DNA of 64,000 bases from UKL13-2 sp036394575 (GCA_036394575.1 DASWEY010000005.1:36595-100594); one strand, 5' to 3'. Shown: positions 37,344 through 47,265, counted from the first letter of the stretch. The notes: generated from the letters alone by a model not told the origin. Program-made: numbers and translations.

Positions 37344-38296
37344 GCGCAATGCCGGAAAGCACCGCCGCGCGAGCCGCCGCCAAATCGTCTTTTTCCAGCA
37401 GTTTCCTGGCCTGGTATTTCATTTTCATCTGGGGTTCAGGCTTCCTCGCCACCAAGGCAGGTATCCAGTACGCGGCACCGTTCACGTTTCTGTGCCTGCG
37501 CTTTATCGTCGGCCTGCTCTGCCTGGCGCCGATCGTGCTGATCGCACGGCCGCGCTGGCCGGCCGCGCCGCGCGAGTGGTTGCATATCATCGTCGCCGGG
37601 TTGCTGATGCATGCCATCCACCTGAGCGGCAGCCATTATGCGCAATACCTGGGCATGTCGGCCGGCGTGACCGCCATCATCCTCGCCACCCAGACACTGC
37701 TGACCGCGGTATTCGCGGCATTATGGATGGGCGAAAAACCCGGCCAGCGGCAATGGGCCGGCATCGCCATCGGCCTGTCGGGCGTGGCGATGGTGGTGTG
37801 GCACAAAATCGATATCGCCGCCGTCAGCCCCGGCAGCCTGATTGCGGTGGGTACCGGATTGCTGGCCCTGACCGCCGGCACCCTCTATCAGCGAAAATTC
37901 TGTGCGCAGGCGGACCTGCGTTCCAGCGCCTTGGTGCAATTTGCCGCCTCCTTGCTGCTGCTGGCGCCACTCAGCCTCTATTTCGAGGGAGCCAGCATCC
38001 GTTGGGCCTGGCAGCTACTGGGGGCGGTATTGTTCCTGGTGATTTTTGCTTCCATTTTTGCCGTGAATGCGCTGCATACCCTGATGCGGCGCGGCGCCGC
38101 GACCCGCGTCAGCAGCATGCTCTACCTGCCACCCATCGTGGCCGTCGCGCTGGAGTGGCTGCTGTTCGGCGTGCGCCCGACGGCCCTTACAATATTCGGC
38201 GTGGCTGTGGTCTGCATCGGCGTTTCCCTGGCTGCGGGCGTGCTGCGAAATGCGCCCGTGCGCCGGGCGCAGGCACGCGTCGACCACAAGGAATAG
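37340..38296 (+). CDS. DMT-superfamily (EamA) transporter
   Basis: 318 aa from the ATG overlapping the upstream stop. Ten predicted membrane helices in two EamA repeats (FLAWYFIFIWGSGFLATKAG at the start, VLFLVIFASIFAVNAL in the second). EamA carriers export amino acids, purines or other metabolites; the substrate is not evident. Middle gene of the GMC-DMT-MFS row. Confidence 0.9.
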   Translation: MSAMPESTAARAAAKSSFSSSFLAWYFIFIWGSGFLATKAGIQYAAPFTFLCLRFIVGLLCLAPIVLIARPRWPAAPREWLHIIVAGLLMHAIHLSGSHYAQYLGMSAGVTAIILATQTLLTAVFAALWMGEKPGQRQWAGIAIGLSGVAMVVWHKIDIAAVSPGSLIAVGTGLLALTAGTLYQRKFCAQADLRSSALVQFAASLLLLAPLSLYFEGASIRWAWQLLGAVLFLVIFASIFAVNALHTLMRRGAATRVSSMLYLPPIVAVALEWLLFGVRPTALTIFGVAVVCIGVSLAAGVLRNAPVRRAQARVDHKE

Positions 38297-38305
38297 CCCG
38301 GTCCG

Positions 38306-39451
38306 ATGCGCCCCTTGCCCCTGATCATTATTTTGCTGGTACTCGACCATGTCGCTTTCAACGGCAGCCGGGTGGCGGTATCGCTGTTCGCCATCAACCA
38401 GCAGGCCTCGGCGCTGACGGTCGGCACGCTGGTGGCGTTGTACGCGCTGTTGCCCGCCCTACTGTCGGTCACTGTCGGCCGCTGGATCGACCGCATCGGC
38501 CTCAACCAGCCGATGCTGATCGGCTCGATCGGCGTCGGCGCCGGGACCCTGCTGCCGTTCATCCTTCCCGGCCTGGCGACGCTGTATTTCACCAGCGTCA
38601 TCGTCGGCGTGTCGTTCATGCTGATCAATATTTCGGCTTATCACGCGGTCGGTGAAATGAGCTCCCCGGAAGAGCGGCCGATCAATTTCAGCTATGTGGC
38701 GCTGGGCTTTTCGACGTCCGCGTTCATCGCGCCCCTGCTGGCCGGCATCGGCATCGACCAGCTCGGCTATCGCGCCACCTTCCTGATCCTGGCGCTGTTC
38801 ACGGTGCTGCCGATCATGGCGCTGTCGATGCGCTTATTGCCGCCCCCGCGCAAGCACATCACCCATGTTCAGGCCAGCCGCGGGGATGTGTTCGAATTAC
38901 TGCGCGAAACCGAAATGCGGCGCCTGTTCATCGCCATGGCAATCCTGACGGTGTCATGGGACATCTACGGCTTTGCCATTCCGGTGCATGGCAGCCGCAT
39001 CGGCCTGTCGGCATCGCAGATCGGGATTGTGATGGGCGCCTTTGCCGCGGCGACGTTTGCGGTGCGACTGGCCATGCCGTTCATCGCCCAGAAAATGAAA
39101 CCCTGGTCGTTGCTGACGGTGTCGCTGCTGATCGCCGGCACCAGCTATGTGGCGATACCGTTTACCGACAGCGTCGGGGTATTGATGGCCTTGATGTTCC
39201 TGCTCGGTCTGGGGCTGGGCGCCCCGCAGCCGATGGTGCTTACCCTGCTGCACGAATCGGCGCCGGCCGGTCGCGCCGGAGAAGCGCTGGGCCTGCGCAC
39301 CACCCTGATCAATACCAGCCAGACGGTGATGCCGCTGGTGTTCGGGGCCGTCGGCACGGCCGTCGGCATGATGCCGCTGTTCCTGGCGATGGCGACCGTG
39401 TTGTTTGCCGGTGGCATGTTTGCGCAAAGGGTACGCAAAAAACAGTCCTGA
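38306..39451 (+). CDS. MFS transporter
   Basis: 381 aa, 9 bp after the DMT stop. Twelve hydrophobic segments with the MFS loop motif GRWIDRIGLNQPM between helices 2 and 3 and LGYRATFLILALF in the first half. Type of substrate unknown. Likely cotranscribed with the GMC and DMT genes. Confidence 0.88.
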   Translation: MRPLPLIIILLVLDHVAFNGSRVAVSLFAINQQASALTVGTLVALYALLPALLSVTVGRWIDRIGLNQPMLIGSIGVGAGTLLPFILPGLATLYFTSVIVGVSFMLINISAYHAVGEMSSPEERPINFSYVALGFSTSAFIAPLLAGIGIDQLGYRATFLILALFTVLPIMALSMRLLPPPRKHITHVQASRGDVFELLRETEMRRLFIAMAILTVSWDIYGFAIPVHGSRIGLSASQIGIVMGAFAAATFAVRLAMPFIAQKMKPWSLLTVSLLIAGTSYVAIPFTDSVGVLMALMFLLGLGLGAPQPMVLTLLHESAPAGRAGEALGLRTTLINTSQTVMPLVFGAVGTAVGMMPLFLAMATVLFAGGMFAQRVRKKQS

Positions 39452-39543
39452 TTCCGCTGCCGGCAAGGTCCCCGGCGCAGCCTCATCGTTCGAAACTTTG
39501 CCGGCGGCAATCGCTCTAAAATTGGCAGCATGGCTTATCCCAG

Positions 39544-39570
39544 CTTGAAAATCAGCGCGATGCCCCGATT
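39544..39570 (+). promoter_or_regulatory. Sigma-32-like heat-shock promoter of htpX
   Basis: CTTGAAA (39544-39550), 12 nt, then CCCCGATT (39563-39570) closely follow the heat-shock consensus CTTGAAA / CCCCAT-T. It lies 60 nt upstream of htpX, a known heat-shock gene, with GGAG as ribosome site. A TACAAT at 39599-39604 could be a second, sigma-70 -10 element. Confidence 0.65.
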
Positions 39571-39630
39571 TCCGGATGTGCGGCCGGGTTTGTTTATGTA
39601 CAATCCGCTCGCCCCCTTTATGGAGACATT

Positions 39631-40503
39631 ATGAAACGCATCATTCTGTTTATAGCGACCAACCTGGCCGTCATGCTCGTGTTGGGCGTGGTAACGAGCC
39701 TGCTGGGCATCAATCGCTTCCTGACGGCCAATGGCCTCAATCTGCCGATGCTGCTGGCATTCTCGGTCGTGGTCGGCTTTACCGGCGCGATTTTTTCGCT
39801 GCTGATCTCGAAGCCCTTGGCCAAATGGAGCACCGGCGCCCAGGTGATCGACAATCCGCGTAACGAAACCGAGCGCTGGCTAGTCGAAACCGTGCGCCGC
39901 CTGGCCAACAAAGCCAATATCGGCATGCCCGAAGTCGCCATTTACGAGGGCGACGCCAACGCCTTTGCCACCGGCGCCTTCAAGAATTCCTCGCTGGTCG
40001 CCGTCTCCACCGGTTTGCTCGAATCGATGAGCAAGGAAGAGGTGGAAGCGGTGCTGGGTCATGAAATCGCCCATATCACCAATGGCGATATGGTGACGCT
40101 GACCCTGATCCAGGGCGTGGTCAACACCTTTGTGGTGTTCCTGTCCAAGGTGGTGGGCTACTTCGTCGACCGCGTGGTGTTGAAGAATGATCGCGACGGC
40201 CCCGGGATTGGTTACTACGTGACCGATATGGTCTGCCAGATCGTGTTCGGCCTGCTTGCCAGCATCATCGTGGCGTGGTTCTCGCGCCGGCGCGAATTCC
40301 GTGCCGACGCCGGCTCGGCCAGCCTGCTGGGTCGCCCGCAGCCGATGATCAACGCGCTGTCGCGGCTGGGCGGGCTGCAGCCCGGCGAATTGCCAAAATC
40401 GATGGCGGCCTCCGGCATTTCGGACAAAGCGGGCGTCATGGCCCTCTTCTCTAGCCACCCGCCGATCGAGGAGCGCATTGCCGCGCTGCAGGGACGGCGC
40501 TGA
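39631..40503 (+). CDS. htpX: Membrane zinc metalloprotease HtpX
   Basis: 290 aa. Two N-terminal membrane helices (IILFIATNLAVMLVLGVVTS and the next), EVAIYEGDANAFATGAFKNSSLVAVSTGLL in pieces, zinc motif VLGHEIAHI, two more helices and the third ligand region RRREFRADAGSA. M48 peptidase that degrades damaged membrane proteins together with FtsH. Preceded by a sigma-32-like promoter and followed by a strong bidirectional terminator. Confidence 0.96.
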   Translation: MKRIILFIATNLAVMLVLGVVTSLLGINRFLTANGLNLPMLLAFSVVVGFTGAIFSLLISKPLAKWSTGAQVIDNPRNETERWLVETVRRLANKANIGMPEVAIYEGDANAFATGAFKNSSLVAVSTGLLESMSKEEVEAVLGHEIAHITNGDMVTLTLIQGVVNTFVVFLSKVVGYFVDRVVLKNDRDGPGIGYYVTDMVCQIVFGLLASIIVAWFSRRREFRADAGSASLLGRPQPMINALSRLGGLQPGELPKSMAASGISDKAGVMALFSSHPPIEERIAALQGRR

Positions 40504-40531
40504 TTGTCTGCCGCCCCCGGCGGCCGCACAT

Positions 40532-40570
40532 GGCAATAAAAAACCGCGCCTTGCGCGGTTTTTTATTGCC
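40532..40570. terminator. Strong bidirectional terminator
   Basis: A perfect 18-bp stem (40532-40549 with 40553-40570) with a CTT loop, A-run before and T-run after the GC core ACCGCGC/GCGCGGT. It serves both htpX and the convergent gene at 40606. Confidence 0.95.
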
Positions 40571-40605
40571 GGCCGAATCGCCGGCCTGGTTGCGGATTCA
40601 CCAGC

Positions 40606-41394
40606 CTATTTCTTGAACACCGATTTCAGCGAACCCAGCAATCCGCTTTTCTTTTCGTCCTCGCTCTGGGGTGGTGGCGGTGGCTCAATCACATATTGCG
40701 GCGCCTTGTTACCACGCAACGCGGGATTGGGGGCAGTGCCGCTGCCCGGGCGCCGGTTGAATGTCGCGAAAGTCGATTCCTTGCCAATCAGCAGTTTGGC
40801 CAGTTCTTCGAGTGCCTGATCGCTGATGGCATCCGGTTCCAGCGTGTACATGCTCGGTCCGAAGTCCTCGATATTCTTCAACTTGAAGCGGATCACGCCG
40901 GTCTCGTAATCGCCGACGATGTCGACGCCGCAAATGATGTCGCCGCTGATCACGAAGGTCTCGCTGACCACCACCCGACGGTCGTTGCGGATCGGTTCCG
41001 AGGTAAAACGCAGATTGTTCAACCACAGCAATTCGCGGAAACGTTCAATATGTTCCGCGTCGCGCTTGACCGTCAGCGATTGACCCTTGCTGCGCTTGAA
41101 GGTGACCTCGAGATTCTCGTAATGCTCGGTGCCGTTGCGCTGCGAAGTGCGGTACTCGATGCGGTAATCGAGCTGCGTCAGGCCGCCGATCTTGCCCACC
41201 GTCAGCAAATCGTAGGTTCGATCGCAAGGCGGCTTGACCACATTGAGCTGCCTGAACAGTTCGTTCAGATAGTTGAAAGTCTTGCGCAGGGCGCGATCCA
41301 CCGATGCGGCATTTGCCTGCAGGGACTGAGTGCGTGCTGCTTGCTGATTTTTAAGGGTGTCGGCTTCTTTTTTGAGATCGTCGAGCAGACCCAT
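40606..41394 (-). CDS. Conserved hypothetical cytoplasmic protein
   Basis: 262 aa. A short N-terminal coiled coil (MGLLDDLKKEADTLKNQQ), a mixed alpha/beta body with no familiar motif, and a Pro-rich plus charged C-terminal tail (IEPPPPPQSEDEKKSG) ending in a short amphipathic helix (LLGSLKSVFKK). No signal peptide. Divergent from glpK; convergent with htpX. Looks like a conserved betaproteobacterial protein of unknown function. Confidence 0.75.
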   Translation of the reverse strand: MGLLDDLKKEADTLKNQQAARTQSLQANAASVDRALRKTFNYLNELFRQLNVVKPPCDRTYDLLTVGKIGGLTQLDYRIEYRTSQRNGTEHYENLEVTFKRSKGQSLTVKRDAEHIERFRELLWLNNLRFTSEPIRNDRRVVVSETFVISGDIICGVDIVGDYETGVIRFKLKNIEDFGPSMYTLEPDAISDQALEELAKLLIGKESTFATFNRRPGSGTAPNPALRGNKAPQYVIEPPPPPQSEDEKKSGLLGSLKSVFKK

Positions 41395-41560
41395 GAGGAA
41401 CCTCCAATGATTCGATATATGCCATGTTGCAACGCACTATTTTACCTTACCGCGCACAACCGTGGCGGCCCTGATACGCTTCCACCGGGCAATGGCGCTG
41501 TGCCCGGCGATCATTTCATTGCTGTTTAACCAACTGTCTTACGGCCAGGTTTTTCAATTC

Positions 41561-43051
41561 ATGAATGCCATTGTTGCTCTGGATCAAGGAACAACCAGTT
41601 CTCGTGCCATGGTGTTCGACCACGGCGGACAGGTTCGCGCCATGGCACAGCGCGAATTCGCCCAGTATTTTCCGCAGCCCGGCTGGGTGGAACACGATGC
41701 GCTTGAAATCTGGCGCAGCCAGCTTGATGTCGCCGCGCAGGTCGTCGCCCAAGCCAACCTGGCGACCGCGCAGATTGCCGCCATCGGCATTACCAACCAG
41801 CGCGAAACCACCGTACTTTGGGATCGCAAAAGCGGACTGCCGCTGGCCCCCGCCATTGTCTGGCAGGACCGCCGTACCGCCGATACCTGCGCGGCGCTGA
41901 AGGCGGCGGGACATGCGCCGCTGATTTCGTTCAAGACCGGCCTGGAAATCGATGCGTATTTTTCCGGCACCAAATTGAAGTGGCTGCTGGACCATGTTCC
42001 GCATGCGCGCGCACGCGCAGCGGCAGGGGAACTGGCATTTGGCACCGTCGATAGCTGGCTCATATGGTGTTTGACCGCAGGCAAAGTTCATGCCACCGAC
42101 GTATCCAATGCCTCGCGCACTCTGCTGTTCAATATTCACACCCTGGACTGGGACGACGAGCTGCTGCAATTATTGGACGTTCCGCGCAGCGTATTGCCAA
42201 AAATCGTCAGTTCTTCGGCTGTGATCGGCGAAACGGCCTGCGCCGGTCTGCCGCCCGGCATTCCCATCGGCGGCGTCGCCGGCGACCAGCAGGCGGCGCT
42301 GTTCGGCCAGGCCTGCCACCGGCCCGGCATGGCCAAGAACACCTATGGTACCGGTTGCTTCATGTTGATGAACACCGGTACCGCGCCGGTGATCTCGAAA
42401 AATCGCCTTCTCACCACGGTTGCCTGGCGCCTTGGCGATGGTGCAAAAACCCAGTACGCACTCGAGGGCAGCGTATTCATGGCCGGGGCCATCATTCAAT
42501 GGCTGCGCGACGGACTTGGCATCATCAGGAATTCCGCCGAGGTAGAGGCCCTGGCCCTGTCGGTTGCCGACAGCGGCGGGGTCTATCTGGTGCCCGCCTT
42601 TGTCGGACTGGGCGCGCCGCACTGGGATGCCGGCGCACGCGGCGCCCTGCTGGGACTGACGCGCGGCAGCACGCGGGCGCATATTGCCCGCGCCGCCTGC
42701 GAGGCGATCGCCTGCCAGAGCGCGGAACTGGCTATCGCCATGCAGCAGGACGCCGGCATCGCCCTGTCCGAGCTGCGCGTCGACGGCGGCGCAAGCATCA
42801 ATAATATGCTCATGCAATTCCAGGCCGATCTGCTGGGTACGCCGGTAGTGCGTCCGCGCGTCACCGAGACCACGGCACTGGGCGCGGCTTATCTGGCGGG
42901 CCTGGCGGTGGGTTTTTGGCGCAGCGAAACGGAAATCGCCGCGCACTGGGAACAGGACCGCCGCTTCATTCCGCAGCTGTCGCGTGCGGAGGCCGCCGAC
43001 AAAATGCAAGGCTGGTTACGCGCAGTGGAGCGGAGCAAGAACTGGGTCTGA
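41561..43051 (+). CDS. glpK: Glycerol kinase
   Basis: 496 aa from ATG 41561, the family length. FGGY kinase: N-terminal VALDQGTTSSRAMVFD phosphate motif, ITNQRETTVLWDR, GTVDSWLIWCLT and the C-terminal LRVDGGASINNMLMQFQADLL adenosine motif. Phosphorylates glycerol to glycerol 3-phosphate. No glpF or glpD is next to it. Divergent from the unknown gene at 40606-41394. Confidence 0.96.
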   Translation: MNAIVALDQGTTSSRAMVFDHGGQVRAMAQREFAQYFPQPGWVEHDALEIWRSQLDVAAQVVAQANLATAQIAAIGITNQRETTVLWDRKSGLPLAPAIVWQDRRTADTCAALKAAGHAPLISFKTGLEIDAYFSGTKLKWLLDHVPHARARAAAGELAFGTVDSWLIWCLTAGKVHATDVSNASRTLLFNIHTLDWDDELLQLLDVPRSVLPKIVSSSAVIGETACAGLPPGIPIGGVAGDQQAALFGQACHRPGMAKNTYGTGCFMLMNTGTAPVISKNRLLTTVAWRLGDGAKTQYALEGSVFMAGAIIQWLRDGLGIIRNSAEVEALALSVADSGGVYLVPAFVGLGAPHWDAGARGALLGLTRGSTRAHIARAACEAIACQSAELAIAMQQDAGIALSELRVDGGASINNMLMQFQADLLGTPVVRPRVTETTALGAAYLAGLAVGFWRSETEIAAHWEQDRRFIPQLSRAEAADKMQGWLRAVERSKNWV

Positions 43052-43142
43052 CCTGCCTGTAGTCCGGTGCCGATCGGCGATATGTGGGCAAACGCGAGAT
43101 GCACGAGTCCCACCCGGCCGGGTAGGGACAAGGCGGCGATCG

Positions 43143-43436
43143 ATGGATAAGATCAATGAACCTGCTCAAGCATCTGTGCAATGTGCATTTTCGGCATCTG
43201 CACCCGCACCATCCATCACGGTCCCTACCGCCATGAGAAACCTGATTGTTGCCGCAACCGTTGTCGGCCTGATGGCCGCAGTCGGCGCCTTCCTGGGCTT
43301 CCTGATTCAATCGCAGCCGCTGGGCGCGCTGATTGGCGCCATCGTCGGCATTGCCTTGCTGCCCAGGCACGACACGCAAACGGGCGCCGACAAAACCCGC
43401 GTAGCGGGGCAGGAAGCGGAACATATGGGCGACTAG
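43143..43436 (+). CDS. Small Gly/Ala-rich membrane protein
   Basis: 97 aa from ATG 43143, or 67 aa from ATG 43233. Two short hydrophobic stretches (LIVAATVVGLMAAVGAFLGF and LGALIGAIVGIALLP) joined by a tight turn, like small membrane peptides of the glycine-zipper kind, followed by a polar tail. No conserved motif is recognised. It sits alone between glpK and the convergent reductase gene, with only 9 bp to the latter. Confidence 0.5.
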   Translation: MDKINEPAQASVQCAFSASAPAPSITVPTAMRNLIVAATVVGLMAAVGAFLGFLIQSQPLGALIGAIVGIALLPRHDTQTGADKTRVAGQEAEHMGD

Positions 43437-43445
43437 TCGTCCCCG

Positions 43446-44387
43446 TCAATATCCGCGCGCCCGTTCAACGACGCCATCGACGGTATCTCCCCGTTGCAGG
43501 GCGCGAATTTTTTGCGCTACTTGCGCCACACTTTCCCGCAGCAGGGTAATTGCGGAGATATGCGGCGTGATGGTTATTTTCGGATGACGCCAGAACGCAT
43601 GGTCAGACGACAACGGCTCATCGCCGGCGACATCGAGCGTGGCTCCGGCAAGCGCGCCGCTGTCGAGCAATTCGAGCAGATCCTGTTCCACCAGATGACG
43701 GCCGCGCGCAACATTGATCAGATAAGCGCCGGGTTTCAGTTTCGACAGCGTGTGCCGGTTCAGGATTGCCTCGGTTTCAGGCGTCAGCGGCAGCAGGCAG
43801 ACCAGCACCCGCACTGCGCGCAGAAACGCGTCCATCTGCCCGGCACCTGCGAAAGTGCCGACGCCCGGAAGCGTGGTTACAGCACGCGACCAGCCGAACA
43901 CCGGGTATTCGAAACCGGCAATCGCCCCTGCGACGCGCGCACCGATCGAGCCCAGCCCCATCACGCCCACCGGCCAGGCTGCGCGGTCAATGGCCGGACG
44001 CGGGCTCCATTCGCTCGCAGCGGCCTGCTCCGCATAGACATCGAATTCGCGGGCATGCCGGATCAGCGCATGACAAACGTATTCAGCCATCTGCACCGCC
44101 ATGCCGGCGTCGTTAAGGCGAACGACCGGAATATCGCGAGGCAGGCTCTCCAGCTTCATGACGCCGTCGGCGCCGGCGCCGATATTGAACACGGCCTGCA
44201 AACGACGCTGTTCCTGAAATAACGCCGGGGGCGGCGCCCATACCACAGCGTAATCGGCTTGCGCTGCGGTCGTACCAGGCGCCTGCTCGACCGACCATGC
44301 CCATACTCTGGCTTCCGGAAGATTTACGCTGAGTTCATCCAGCCAGGGCTGCGGATTTTTTCCGGGGGCACAAAAAACGATGTTCAT
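43446..44387 (-). CDS. ghrA: Glyoxylate/hydroxypyruvate reductase (D-2-hydroxyacid dehydrogenase)
   Basis: 313 aa. NAD(P)-binding GVMGLGSIGARVAGAIAGF, Arg in LINVARGRHLVEQ, Glu region DEPLSSDHAFWRH and His in ITITPHISAIT form the catalytic set of the GhrA branch. Reduces glyoxylate and hydroxypyruvate. Lies 14 bp downstream of a less GC-rich methyltransferase gene on the same strand. Confidence 0.9.
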   Translation of the reverse strand: MNIVFCAPGKNPQPWLDELSVNLPEARVWAWSVEQAPGTTAAQADYAVVWAPPPALFQEQRRLQAVFNIGAGADGVMKLESLPRDIPVVRLNDAGMAVQMAEYVCHALIRHAREFDVYAEQAAASEWSPRPAIDRAAWPVGVMGLGSIGARVAGAIAGFEYPVFGWSRAVTTLPGVGTFAGAGQMDAFLRAVRVLVCLLPLTPETEAILNRHTLSKLKPGAYLINVARGRHLVEQDLLELLDSGALAGATLDVAGDEPLSSDHAFWRHPKITITPHISAITLLRESVAQVAQKIRALQRGDTVDGVVERARGY

Positions 44388-44401
44388 CGTCGCGGCCGAC
44401 C

Positions 44402-44959
44402 TTATTTTTTCGCCTTTAGCTTGATTTTGTACTCCGAGACAATGTTATTTCGTTCCCGGATCATCACTCCTACCTCTTCCATAGAAAGTTCCTTATTCTC
44501 AAATTGACTCATATAAGGTTCTTCAAGTATCTGTACAGCCTCAATGACTTGAAAGTCGACATCCAGATACAAACCCAAGGGACTGTTCGCCGCGCCCAAT
44601 CTCTGCCACTCGCGGTTCATATCCTTGTTGAACAGCTCCAGCATTTGCGGGGTGACCGCCCTCACATGAGTGGGGTCGTTGATGAAATTATCGTGCCTCG
44701 GGTGCGGAACATTGATGTGGATAAGACATCCATCCACACTGATCCGGTACATCTCCTGAATCATTTTCAGGAAGATGCTGGAATCGGCACCAAAATGCTC
44801 AAGGGAATGGTTCAGCATCATCTCGGTCACCGAATTACTTTCCCATTTCCAGGGCGTCACTTCCAGGTCCTGCACAACATCTGGTTTGCAAGTGTCAAAT
44901 TTATCTACATTTACCCAGCCAGCCATTTTGTTAAAGCCGCATCCCAGATTGAGCTTCAT
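44402..44959 (-). CDS. SAM-dependent methyltransferase, type 11-like
   Basis: 185 aa with AGGA ahead of the ATG. LNLGCGFNKMAGWVNVD is the SAM motif, with VVQDLEVTPW and MLNHSLEHF matching motifs II-III of methyltransferase-11 proteins found in glycan and lipopolysaccharide clusters. Base composition is clearly more AT-rich than the neighbours, which suggests acquisition. No sugar genes are near. Substrate unknown. Confidence 0.82.
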   Translation of the reverse strand: MKLNLGCGFNKMAGWVNVDKFDTCKPDVVQDLEVTPWKWESNSVTEMMLNHSLEHFGADSSIFLKMIQEMYRISVDGCLIHINVPHPRHDNFINDPTHVRAVTPQMLELFNKDMNREWQRLGAANSPLGLYLDVDFQVIEAVQILEEPYMSQFENKELSMEEVGVMIRERNNIVSEYKIKLKAKK

Positions 44960-45156
44960 CTTTTTCCTCGAAAGATTGCAAAGACCTTTAGTGTAAATGG
45001 GAATTCACTGCCATCGCGCTGCGCAAGCGTAGCGCATGGGCAATTTCCGTTTGGCAACGGCACATATTGCCGAATTTCCGCATTTTGTCGCATCGCATTT
45101 GACGCCGTCATTCCGGCATGCCAGCATCGCCGCTTCTTTTCCCCCGTGAGAACATC

Positions 45157-47265
45157 ATGTCCACAAACCGTACTCGACTCATTGTGAAACTGTCTGGAAA
45201 TGTCACGCGCGCCGCAGTGGCGGCCTGCCTGCTCGTGTTGGCTGGCGCCGGCAACGCGGCCGACGCGGCGAAATCTGTCGGCATCGACGAAAACGGCATG
45301 AACAAAACGGCCATACCTGGCGACGATTTCTACGGTTTCACCAATGGCGGCTGGCTGTCCAGGACGGAAATTCCGGCCGATCGCGGCGGCTGGGGAGCCG
45401 GCGCCGAGCTGGCGGAAGCGACCAATCTGCGCATCATTGCCCTGATCGAGGCCGCGGCAAAAGACCAGGCGGCGAAAACACCGGCGGAGCGCATCGCGTC
45501 AGATTTTTATACCGCTTACATGGACGAGTCCGGCATTGAAGCCAAAGGGGACGCCCCCTTGAAGCCTCTGCTGCAAGGCATCGCCGCGATCGGCGACAAG
45601 ACCGCCCTGTCCCGTGCACTGGGCGCACGCCTGCGCGCCGATGTCGACCCGCTCAATGCCACCAATTACTTCACCGAAAATCTGTTCGGCCTGTGGGTGG
45701 CGCAGGGCTTCAATGACCCGGCGCATTACACACCTTATCTGCTGCAGGGTGGTCTCGGCATGCCGGATCGTGCCTATTACCTCGCCGACAGCCCGCGCAT
45801 GGAAGCGCTGCGCACCAAATATCTTGCGCATATCGCCAGCGTGCTCAGGCTGGCCGGCGTCAGCGATGCCGACGCGCGCGCCGCGCGTATTTTCGCGCTC
45901 GAACGCAAACTCGCCGAAGCGCACTCCTCGCTGGAAGATTCGCAGGACGTATTGAAGGCCAACAATCTCTGGCACAGCCAGGATTTCACGGCCAAAGCGC
46001 CCGGCATGGACTGGCCGGCCTTCTTCGACGGCGCGGGGCTGGGCAAACAGGATGCCTACATCGTCTGGCACCCGGGCGCCATCGCCGGCGCGGCCGCCCT
46101 GGTCGGCAGCGCACCGCTGGCCGATTGGCAGGACTATCTTGTGTACCACACCGTCAATCATTACTCGGGGGTATTGCCCAAGACATTCGTCGACGAACGA
46201 TTTGCGTTTTACGGCACAGCGCTGAGCGGCACCCCGCAACAGCAGGCCCGCTGGAAGCGGGCACTCAATGCGGCCAATGCCTCGGTCGGCGACGCGGTGG
46301 GGCAAGTCTATGTCGCCAAATATTTTCCGGCTGCAAGCAAAGCCAAAGCACAGGCTATGGTGGCCAATATCGTCAAGGCCTTCGACAAGCGGATCGATCA
46401 GCTCGACTGGATGGCAGCGGCAACCCGGCGGCAAGCCAAGGCCAAACTGAAAACACTGTATGTCGGCATCGGCTACCCCGATCACTGGCAGGATTACCGC
46501 GGGCTCAGGATCGACCGCAACGATGCCTTCGGCAATTTGCTGCGAGCGGAAACCTTCAACTACCAGCGCCGCATTGCCAAGCTGGGCAAGAAAGTGGATT
46601 CGACCGAATGGTGCATGTCGCCGCAGGAGGTCAACGCCGTGAACATGCCGATGCAAAATGCGCTGAACTTCCCGGCGGCGATCCTGCAGCCACCCTATTT
46701 CGACGCCGCGGCGCCGGATGCGGTCAACTACGGCGGCATCGGCTCGGTCATCGGTCACGAGATCAGCCACAGCTTCGACGACCAGGGATCCCAGTTCGAT
46801 GCGCAGGGTCGGCTGCGTGATTGGTGGACCGCCGAGGATATGGCGCACTTCAAGGCTTCGTCTGCCGCTTTGGTGGCGCAATACGGCGGCTATCGGCCGT
46901 TCAGCGATCTCGCCATCAACGGCCAGCAAACACTGAGCGAAAACCTGGCGGATCTTGCCGGCATTGCCGCCGCATTCGACGGCTATCGCGCTGCCGCAAA
47001 GGCAATAGCACCGCCAGCTGCCGCAAACAAGGCGGCGCAGCCGGGCTACAGCAGCGACCAGTTGTTTTTCATCGCCTTCTCACAGGGCTGGCGCAGCAAG
47101 TCGCGTGAAGCGCAATTGCGCCAGCAGATACTCACCAACGGCCACGCGCCATCGCAATACCGGGCGTTGACGGTACGCAATATCGACGCATGGTACGACG
47201 CTTTCGACGTCAGGTCTGGCCAGGCGCTATATCTGGCTCCCGAGGCGCGCGTCCGGGCCTGGTGA
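45157..47265 (+). CDS. pepO: M13-family zinc metallopeptidase (neprilysin/PepO)
   Basis: 702 aa from ATG 45157, which begins an exported signal peptide ending near GAGNAADA. M13 layout: N-terminal helical domain, then ALNFPAAILQPPYFD, zinc motif VIGHEISHSFDDQG and ENLADLAGI with the third ligand Glu, and a C-terminal region ending PEARVRAW, close to the usual C-x-x-W end but lacking the Cys. Cuts peptides of up to about 40 residues in the periplasm or outside. Confidence 0.94.
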   Translation: MSTNRTRLIVKLSGNVTRAAVAACLLVLAGAGNAADAAKSVGIDENGMNKTAIPGDDFYGFTNGGWLSRTEIPADRGGWGAGAELAEATNLRIIALIEAAAKDQAAKTPAERIASDFYTAYMDESGIEAKGDAPLKPLLQGIAAIGDKTALSRALGARLRADVDPLNATNYFTENLFGLWVAQGFNDPAHYTPYLLQGGLGMPDRAYYLADSPRMEALRTKYLAHIASVLRLAGVSDADARAARIFALERKLAEAHSSLEDSQDVLKANNLWHSQDFTAKAPGMDWPAFFDGAGLGKQDAYIVWHPGAIAGAAALVGSAPLADWQDYLVYHTVNHYSGVLPKTFVDERFAFYGTALSGTPQQQARWKRALNAANASVGDAVGQVYVAKYFPAASKAKAQAMVANIVKAFDKRIDQLDWMAAATRRQAKAKLKTLYVGIGYPDHWQDYRGLRIDRNDAFGNLLRAETFNYQRRIAKLGKKVDSTEWCMSPQEVNAVNMPMQNALNFPAAILQPPYFDAAAPDAVNYGGIGSVIGHEISHSFDDQGSQFDAQGRLRDWWTAEDMAHFKASSAALVAQYGGYRPFSDLAINGQQTLSENLADLAGIAAAFDGYRAAAKAIAPPAAANKAAQPGYSSDQLFFIAFSQGWRSKSREAQLRQQILTNGHAPSQYRALTVRNIDAWYDAFDVRSGQALYLAPEARVRAW

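Noticed and set aside
45499..46929. Minus-strand open frame of 476 codons
   Set aside because: Antisense to the M13 peptidase with its HEISH motif.
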